DNA from: Prolixibacteraceae bacterium
Lineage (GTDB): Bacteria; Bacteroidota; Bacteroidia; Bacteroidales; Prolixibacteraceae
Assembly (NCBI GenBank): GCA_028282705.1
Contig: JANQHI010000033.1
Coordinates: forward strand, 123,093-187,092
DNA: 64,000 bases
Direction: 5' to 3'
Shown here: positions 59,264-64,000 of the stretch, piece after piece
Numbering within the stretch: position 1 is the first letter of the stretch
How the letters are laid out: each line of letters starts with the position of its first letter
Notes under the pieces: generated by a model
Told to the model about the DNA's origin: nothing
What the model saw: the letters and a program-made list of their open reading frames with translations, nothing else
Database searches by the model: none
Made by a program: the position numbers and the translations under genes

Positions 59264-60604
59264 ATGAAAAAAATCCTCATAATAGGTGCTGGCCGTTCAG
59301 CTTCATCGTTAATAAAATATTTGGAAAAAGCTGCTGCTAAATATAACTGGGGAATAACAGTTGCTGACAAGGATATAAAACTTGCACAAAGCAAAGCCTC
59401 TGAAAAAACCAAAGCCATTTCTTTTAACATCAATAATGAAGAAGCAACAGGGCAGGAGGTTAAAAAAGCTGGCCTTGTAATTTCCATGTTGCCTGCCAGG
59501 TTCCATAAAAAAGTAGCATTGCCTTGCTTAAAATACAACAAACCATTGCTTACAGCCTCTTATGAATCCAAAGATTTGGCTGATTTAAGGGAAGAAGTAG
59601 AAGCCAAAGGGCTATTATTTTTGAATGAACTTGGCTTGGATCCAGGGTTAGACCATATGTCTGCCATGAAAATAATTGACAGGATAAAAGGGGAGGGGCA
59701 TAAACTCCTAAACTTTGAATCTTTTACTGGAGGCTTGGTAGCACCAGAATCTGATAACAACCCATGGAACTACAAATTTTCATGGAACCCCAGAAATGTA
59801 GTGGTGGCAGGGCAGGGGGAACCAGCTAAATTTATCCAGGAAGGAAAATATAAGTACATCCCATATAACAGGCTTTTTAAAAGGACTGAAAAAATAAACA
59901 TTGAAGGCTTTGGTACTTTTGAAGGTTATGCCAACAGGGATTCATTGTCATATATTGACAGGTACAATTTGCATGGAACCCCAACCATTTACAGGGGGAC
60001 ACTCAGAAGGCCAGGGTTCAGCAGGGCATGGAATGTTTTTGTGCAGCTTGGTGCCACTGATGATACCTACCACTTGGAGGGGATTGAGGATATGACATAC
60101 AGGGAATTTATCAACTCATTCCTGTATTACCACCCCACTGATTCTGTGGAAACCAAATTATTCCATTACCTGCATATTGACCAGGACTCAGATGTGATAG
60201 ATAAACTGAAATGGCTAGGTATTTTTGAAGATAAACCCATTGGGCTAAAGAAAGCTACACCTGCCCAGGTGCTTGAACACCTGCTGAAACAAAAATGGCA
60301 ATTGCAACCTGAGGACAAAGACATGATTGTGATGTGGCATAAATTTATCTACCAGGATAAAACCAGCCTTAAGCCTGTTAAATTGACTTCTTCATTGGCT
60401 GTTATTGGGGAGGATAACAACCACACAGCCATGTCAAAAACAGTAGGGTTGCCATTGGGGATAGCTGCAAAACTAGTACTTACAGGTAAAATCCAATTAA
60501 CAGGGATGCATATCCCAACAAGGGAAGATATTTATGAACCCATCCTGAAAGAGCTGGAAGGATTTGGGATAACTTTTAGGGAAAATACCTATAAAAGTTT
60601 ATAA
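59264..60604 (+). CDS. Saccharopine dehydrogenase (glutamate-forming, Lys9-like)
   Basis: The protein has 446 residues. An N-terminal Rossmann motif (IIGAGRSASSLIKYL) is followed by VISMLPARFH. Family motifs are LNELGLDPGLDHMSAMKII, FESFTGGLVAPESDNNPWNYKFSWNPRNVVVAGQG and HTAMSKTVGLPLGIAAKLVLTGKI. It should convert saccharopine to 2-aminoadipate semialdehyde and glutamate, feeding the ALDH7 enzyme just upstream. It lies 183 bp after that gene with two inverted repeats between, so it may have its own promoter. The lysine-ketoglutarate reductase needed first is not in this window. Confidence 0.9.
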   Translation: MKKILIIGAGRSASSLIKYLEKAAAKYNWGITVADKDIKLAQSKASEKTKAISFNINNEEATGQEVKKAGLVISMLPARFHKKVALPCLKYNKPLLTASYESKDLADLREEVEAKGLLFLNELGLDPGLDHMSAMKIIDRIKGEGHKLLNFESFTGGLVAPESDNNPWNYKFSWNPRNVVVAGQGEPAKFIQEGKYKYIPYNRLFKRTEKINIEGFGTFEGYANRDSLSYIDRYNLHGTPTIYRGTLRRPGFSRAWNVFVQLGATDDTYHLEGIEDMTYREFINSFLYYHPTDSVETKLFHYLHIDQDSDVIDKLKWLGIFEDKPIGLKKATPAQVLEHLLKQKWQLQPEDKDMIVMWHKFIYQDKTSLKPVKLTSSLAVIGEDNNHTAMSKTVGLPLGIAAKLVLTGKIQLTGMHIPTREDIYEPILKELEGFGITFRENTYKSL

Positions 60605-60632
60605 CAAAGGATTGTATTTTATTTAAAAATTT

Positions 60633-61478
60633 TTACCTGATCACTGTTAGTTTCTGGGGAACTAATTTAGTGCCTCCAGATTCTATTGAGATAATATAAG
60701 TGCCTGGCGAGAATCCTGAAACATCCACTTCAACGTTACTGGTTTGTACAGGCACCTTTTGCATTAATTTACCTTCAAGGCTGTACACAGCAACAGAAGA
60801 TACACTTACATGGTTACTGCCAACAGAAACCTGGATTTTATCTTTTGCTGGATTTGGGTAAAATGAAAATTTATCAATTTCTGTGGCAAATTCATCCACA
60901 TTTGTGGTCAGGTATTCAATTATGTAATATAGCTCATTAGTATGATCTACATCATTCCATTGCCCAGCTGTTCCTAATGGCCAATTTGTGAAAGCTATCC
61001 CAAGGCCATCTTGCCCATTCCAGTCATCAGGTTCATCTCCCCAATTATTGTACAACCCACCAACAACATTTCCAGTGGTTGTACCTTGCCAAAACTGGGT
61101 ACCTTTACCATTATTATCACCATCCCATATCCATTTGCCTTCTTCAGCTATATCATTCCCCCCAATCCATAAATAAGAGCCATCGCCTCCATCTGGAGCA
61201 ACTGTACTATCAGCTACAATACCAGCCTGGTTCATGTAAAAAAAGATAGAATCTTGTTCTTGTTGTGTGCTTATTTCAGCCAATTTACCACCCTGTTCAA
61301 CAGCACAGGCTGCTGCATCAACCCATGTTTTTTTCTCTTTTACAATTTCATAATCACTCCCACCAAACGAGAATGAATAGATATTATTTTCATCAGGCTC
61401 ACATTGCCCGTTTGCCAAGGGGGTAAATAAATAAAAACAAAGGGTAAAAATAAAAAAGGCAAGTATTGATTTTTTCAT
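60633..61478 (-). CDS. Secreted C-type-lectin-domain protein with T9SS type A sorting domain
   Basis: The protein has 281 residues with a signal peptide (about 1-24). A C-type lectin-like domain (about 30-190) includes YLWIGGND, the WIWDGDN strand, an EPDDWN motif in place of EPN, and the GQWNDV (WND-type) calcium site. The type A C-terminal domain (about 205-281) begins FSFYPNPAKDKIQV and ends GTYIISI...QKLTVIR. It is exported by the T9SS and probably binds glycan or surfaces. It is convergent with the saccharopine dehydrogenase gene. Confidence 0.88.
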   Translation of the reverse strand: MKKSILAFFIFTLCFYLFTPLANGQCEPDENNIYSFSFGGSDYEIVKEKKTWVDAAACAVEQGGKLAEISTQQEQDSIFFYMNQAGIVADSTVAPDGGDGSYLWIGGNDIAEEGKWIWDGDNNGKGTQFWQGTTTGNVVGGLYNNWGDEPDDWNGQDGLGIAFTNWPLGTAGQWNDVDHTNELYYIIEYLTTNVDEFATEIDKFSFYPNPAKDKIQVSVGSNHVSVSSVAVYSLEGKLMQKVPVQTSNVEVDVSGFSPGTYIISIESGGTKLVPQKLTVIR

Positions 61479-61639
61479 GGTCAGTTAATTTTAATTTGAT
61501 AATAAGACAGTTAGAAACAATTAATGTATTTCTTTTTAAAAGACAGCACCTTCATTGAAAGATACCTGAAAACCAGAAATAAAGTTACACCTAAAAGTTA
61601 GGTAATGCAATACCCTGGAACGCTAAAATCAGTTTCAAT

Positions 61640-62665
61640 TTATTTCCTGACTGAAGAACCTCTTACAATCAATTCATTAGGCATTGTAAGGGTCTGGAAA
61701 TCAATTGGATTTGATTTGTTTTCAATTTGTTCAATCAATAATTCACATGCAGTTTGCCCCATTTCAAAACCAGGCTGTTTGATGGTTGATATAGAAGGGG
61801 TTACCACTTCTGAAAAAGGTTCATTGCTAAAGCCTACTATCCCAATATCTTCAGGTACTTTAATCCCATTTTCTTTGCAATAGATAATTGAACTTAAGGC
61901 TGTGGTGTCATTACCACAAAAACAGGCATCAGGTTTTGAAGGGCTAGTGATCAGCTTCCTGAAAGCATTAGTAGCTACTTCCCTGATTAACCTGTTGTGC
62001 AAAATCAGTGTTTCATCAATGACTAAGCCAGCATCTTTGAGGGCATCTTTATACCCCTGTAAGCGGTCTTTATATATTTGCAGGTTTAAAGGGCCACTTA
62101 TATGGGCTATTTTTTTGTAGCCCTGGTCAATTAAGTGTTTGGTTGCCTTGTAACCCCCCGCATAGTCATCAACAATGATTTTATGGGTATATATCTCTTT
62201 GGGGGCTCTGTCAAAAAATACCAGGGGGATAGATTTATTGGTGAACAGGCTTAGATGGGTGAAATCTTCAGATTCCATGGCAATGGAAATAATGACCCCG
62301 TCAACCCTGTTTGAATAAAGGGAATGGGCTATGGATGTTTCCTTATCATACTGGTCATTTGACTGGGCTATAATTACATTGTAACCAGCCTCAGATGCAT
62401 AAGCTTCCACCCCACTAATCACTGAAGAGAAAAAATGCCTGTTGATCAGTGGGACGACAATACCAATGGTAAATGTCCTTTGGGTTCTTAGGTTAGAGGC
62501 TATTATATTGGGCCTGTATCCTAGCTTTAAAGCAAAATCCTGTATCTTTTTCCTGGTTTTAAGGCTGATTTTAGGGTTATTGTTCAATGCCCTTGAAACA
62601 GTAGATGCAGAAATGTCCAACTCCCTGGCAATATCATGAATGGTAATTTCTTTTTTATTGTCCAT
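61640..62665 (-). CDS. LacI-family transcriptional regulator
   Basis: The protein has 341 residues from the ATG at 62665; an ATG at 62713 would add 16 hydrophobic residues before the helix-turn-helix and is unlikely. The HTH (ITIHDIARELDISASTVSRALN) and hinge helix (PNIIASNLR) lead into a periplasmic-binding-protein-like sensor (GIVVPLINRHFFSSVISGVE, VVFFDRAP, CFCGNDTTAL). It is divergent from the damaged kduI gene with a perfect LacI-type palindrome between, so it probably controlled uronate (pectin, alginate or similar) catabolism. Confidence 0.92.
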   Translation of the reverse strand: MDNKKEITIHDIARELDISASTVSRALNNNPKISLKTRKKIQDFALKLGYRPNIIASNLRTQRTFTIGIVVPLINRHFFSSVISGVEAYASEAGYNVIIAQSNDQYDKETSIAHSLYSNRVDGVIISIAMESEDFTHLSLFTNKSIPLVFFDRAPKEIYTHKIIVDDYAGGYKATKHLIDQGYKKIAHISGPLNLQIYKDRLQGYKDALKDAGLVIDETLILHNRLIREVATNAFRKLITSPSKPDACFCGNDTTALSSIIYCKENGIKVPEDIGIVGFSNEPFSEVVTPSISTIKQPGFEMGQTACELLIEQIENKSNPIDFQTLTMPNELIVRGSSVRK

Positions 62666-62730
62666 GCATATGGTTTGTAACACAAAGATGAAAATAATTT
62701 TAAATTTCTCCATACTTTTTCTTTATTTTG

Positions 62731-62744
62731 TGCAATCGATTGCA
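62731..62744. promoter_or_regulatory. LacI-type operator palindrome
   Basis: TGCAATCGATTGCA is a perfect 14-bp dyad with the central CG typical of LacI-family operators, lying between the divergent lacI-type gene and kduI. It is the likely binding site of the adjacent regulator. Confidence 0.75.
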
Positions 62745-62756
62745 TTTATTTGAATA

Positions 62757-62785
62757 TTGTTCATACTTTAGATGTGTTTAATTTG
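62757..62785 (+). promoter_or_regulatory. Candidate kduI promoter
   Basis: TTG (62757-62759), an 18-nt spacer and TTAATTTG (62778-62785) match the -33/-7 pattern with one mismatch in the -7 box. The LacI-type operator lies just upstream, and the kduI ATG is 23 bp downstream. Confidence 0.45.
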
Positions 62786-62807
62786 TATAGCAGAAAGAAA
62801 ATAGAAT

Positions 62808-63612
62808 ATGGCAACTTACTATGAAGAAAGGTTTGCATACCATCCTGAAGAATTTAAAACCTATGGGACAGAAAAATAAGGAAAGAACTTCTGGTGGAGA
62901 ATATAATGGGTCCTGGAAATTTGCGTATGGTTTATTCTTTAATTGAAAGGTACATTGTTGGTGGAGCAATTCCTTTAAAAGAAGCCCTGCCATTGGAAAC
63001 AATTCAGCCTTTAAAAGCTGAATATTTTTGTGAAAGAAGGGAAGTAGGAATAATCAATGTTGGGGGTGCAGGCACCATTGAAGTGGATGGAACAATGAAT
63101 ATAAGGATGCACTTTATATAGGAAAAGGGAGCAAGCAAGTAATTTTTAAATCTGATGATAAAAATGCCCCAGCACACAAAGAATTCCCTGTAAAACATGT
63201 TACCCTTGGTGATACGAATGTGCTGCACCTGGGCTCACTGGAAACATCCAATGAAAGAAACATTAACCAATTGTTGATCAATACTGTTGTCGATACTTGC
63301 CAGTTGCAAATGGGGATGGCAGAATTAAAGCCAGGTAATGTGTGGAACACCATGCCTGCACATACCCATTCCAGGAGGAATGAAGTGTACTTTTATTTTG
63401 AAGTACCTGAAGAGCAGGCTGTCTGTCATTTTATGGGGCAACCTCATGAAACAAGGCATATTTGGTTGAAGAATGAGCAAGCTGTGATTTCACCAAACTG
63501 GTCTATCCACTCGGCAGCAGGTACAAGCAACTACATTTTTATTTGGGGTATGGCAGGTGAAAACCTGGACTACACTGATATGGATGTTATCCAGCCTACT
63601 GAATTGAAATAA
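62808..63612 (+). pseudogene. kduI: Damaged 5-dehydro-4-deoxy-D-glucuronate isomerase gene
   Basis: The start MATYYEERFAYHPEEF and the rest of KduI can be read only across three frames. After codon 23 (GTEK) one base is missing and TAA follows (62877). The frame resumes as RKELLVENIMGPGNLRMVYS. Near 63100 DGTM-NIR lacks about three codons (usually YEx), and AGGATGCAC lacks one G, giving a second frameshift. Near 63170 NAPAHKEF lacks about nine codons found between two AP motifs in the family. The C-terminal half ([38 protein letters not shown]) is intact. Either it is a pseudogene or the sequence is poor here. Confidence 0.8.
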
Positions 63613-63636
63613 AAAGTATTGATAAAAATTTGAAAG

Positions 63637-63924
63637 ATGACCCAACAATTATTTGACCTAACAGGAAAAGTAACTTTAATTACAGGTGGGACACATGGCA
63701 TTGGCATGGCCATTGGGAAGGTGCTTAGTAAAGCTGGTGCAAAAATCTGTGTGAATGACCTGTCAGAAGAAAAACTGGAAGCTTGCAAAGCTGCATATGC
63801 CAAAAAAGGAATTGATGTTTATACATTAAAATTTGATGTGGCCAATGAGGAAGATGTGGATAAGGGTATCACTAAAATTGAACAGGAGGTAGGTGAAATT
63901 GATACCCTGGTTCACGCCTGGTAA
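63637..63924 (+). pseudogene. kduD: Truncated SDR dehydrogenase, KduD-like 5' fragment
   Basis: The ATG at 63637 opens MTQQLFDLTGKVTLITGGTHGIGMAIGKVLSKAGA, a classical short-chain dehydrogenase start with TGGxxGIG. It continues correctly to GEIDTLV, where the family expects NNAG. Instead it reads HAW and a stop. Full-length KduD proteins have about 250 residues; about 92 are present. Active-site Ser, Tyr and Lys are missing. By context it is 2-dehydro-3-deoxy-gluconate 5-dehydrogenase; gluconate 5-dehydrogenase is an alternative. The sequence beyond is a different gene. Confidence 0.75.
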
Positions 63925-64000
63925 TCTTCAACAGGTGGGGGAACAAACTGTATGAAAAAGATAATTATGGTGATTTAGATTATTGGGGAAGTGAACAGGA
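63903..64000 (+). pseudogene. Fragment of a T9SS type B sorting domain, no upstream frame
   Basis: Reading from 63903 gives YPGSRLVIFNRWGNKLYE followed by KDNYGDLDYWGSEQ, running off the window. IFNRWGNKxYE...NY is the conserved core of the type B (CHU_C) C-terminal domain. A TGA at 63900-63902 lies immediately upstream in this frame, so there is no protein for it to end. It is abutted to the kduD fragment, with both readings sharing about 63900-63911. Confidence 0.7.

Overview
The window is AT-rich DNA from a member of the Bacteroidota, most likely a free-living Cytophagales-type bacterium. The evidence is the type IX secretion system (T9SS) core gene sprA next to ruvA, PorP/SprF and OmpA-type T9SS accessory proteins, T9SS type A and type B sorting domains, a SusC/SusD pair, a DUF4837 lipoprotein, S46 and S37-type peptidases, and weak or absent Shine-Dalgarno sequences. 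There is no sign of phage, insertion sequences or CRISPR.

Layout. 1-6.6 kb, minus strand: exported beta-galactosidase (cut by the window start), a small membrane protein, initiator tRNA-Met with its terminator, a Tat-exported clan-D alpha-galactosidase and an S37-like peptidase. 7.2-13.2 kb, plus strand: a T9SS type B substrate, a TPR/PD40/OmpA/SPOR protein, a PorP/SprF protein and a cyclophilin lipoprotein. 13.8-18.3 kb: an isolated SusD/SusC pair. 18.8-26.1 kb: a complete trp operon in the order E-G-D-C-F-B-A. It is preceded by what reads as two consecutive leader-peptide attenuators, each a 20-codon ORF with three Trp codons followed by an intrinsic terminator. 26.3-43.1 kb, minus strand: sprA, ruvA, pdxA, M17 aminopeptidase, DUF4837, tatA, rseP, dxr, an M23 protein and a SRPBCC/GyrI-like protein. 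43.3-51.6 kb, plus strand: an internally duplicated CPBP membrane protease, an S46 dipeptidyl-peptidase, rnhA and a class III fructose bisphosphatase.

51.9-60.6 kb, plus strand, is the most interesting part. A KamA-family radical-SAM aminomutase overlaps genes very like pcaI and pcaJ, followed by a class III aminotransferase, a PcaF-like thiolase, an antiquitin-type aldehyde dehydrogenase (ALDH7) and a saccharopine dehydrogenase. Read together they spell a lysine catabolic route: saccharopine to aminoadipate semialdehyde to 2-aminoadipate, then a 2,3-amino shift to 3-aminoadipate, transamination to 3-oxoadipate, CoA transfer and thiolysis to succinyl-CoA plus acetyl-CoA. The aminomutase keeps the cluster cysteines, the PLP lysine and the alpha-carboxylate arginine of lysine 2,3-aminomutase. 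The two aspartates that hold the lysine side-chain ammonium are replaced by Arg395 and Thr432, which fits a dicarboxylic substrate. The route is an inference; I do not know of a description of it.

60.6-64 kb: a C-type-lectin T9SS cargo, then a LacI-family regulator divergent from a badly damaged kduI and a truncated kduD. The kduD reading frame runs straight into a T9SS type B sorting-domain fragment at about 63,900-63,911. This means either local gene decay with rearrangement or a chimeric assembly.
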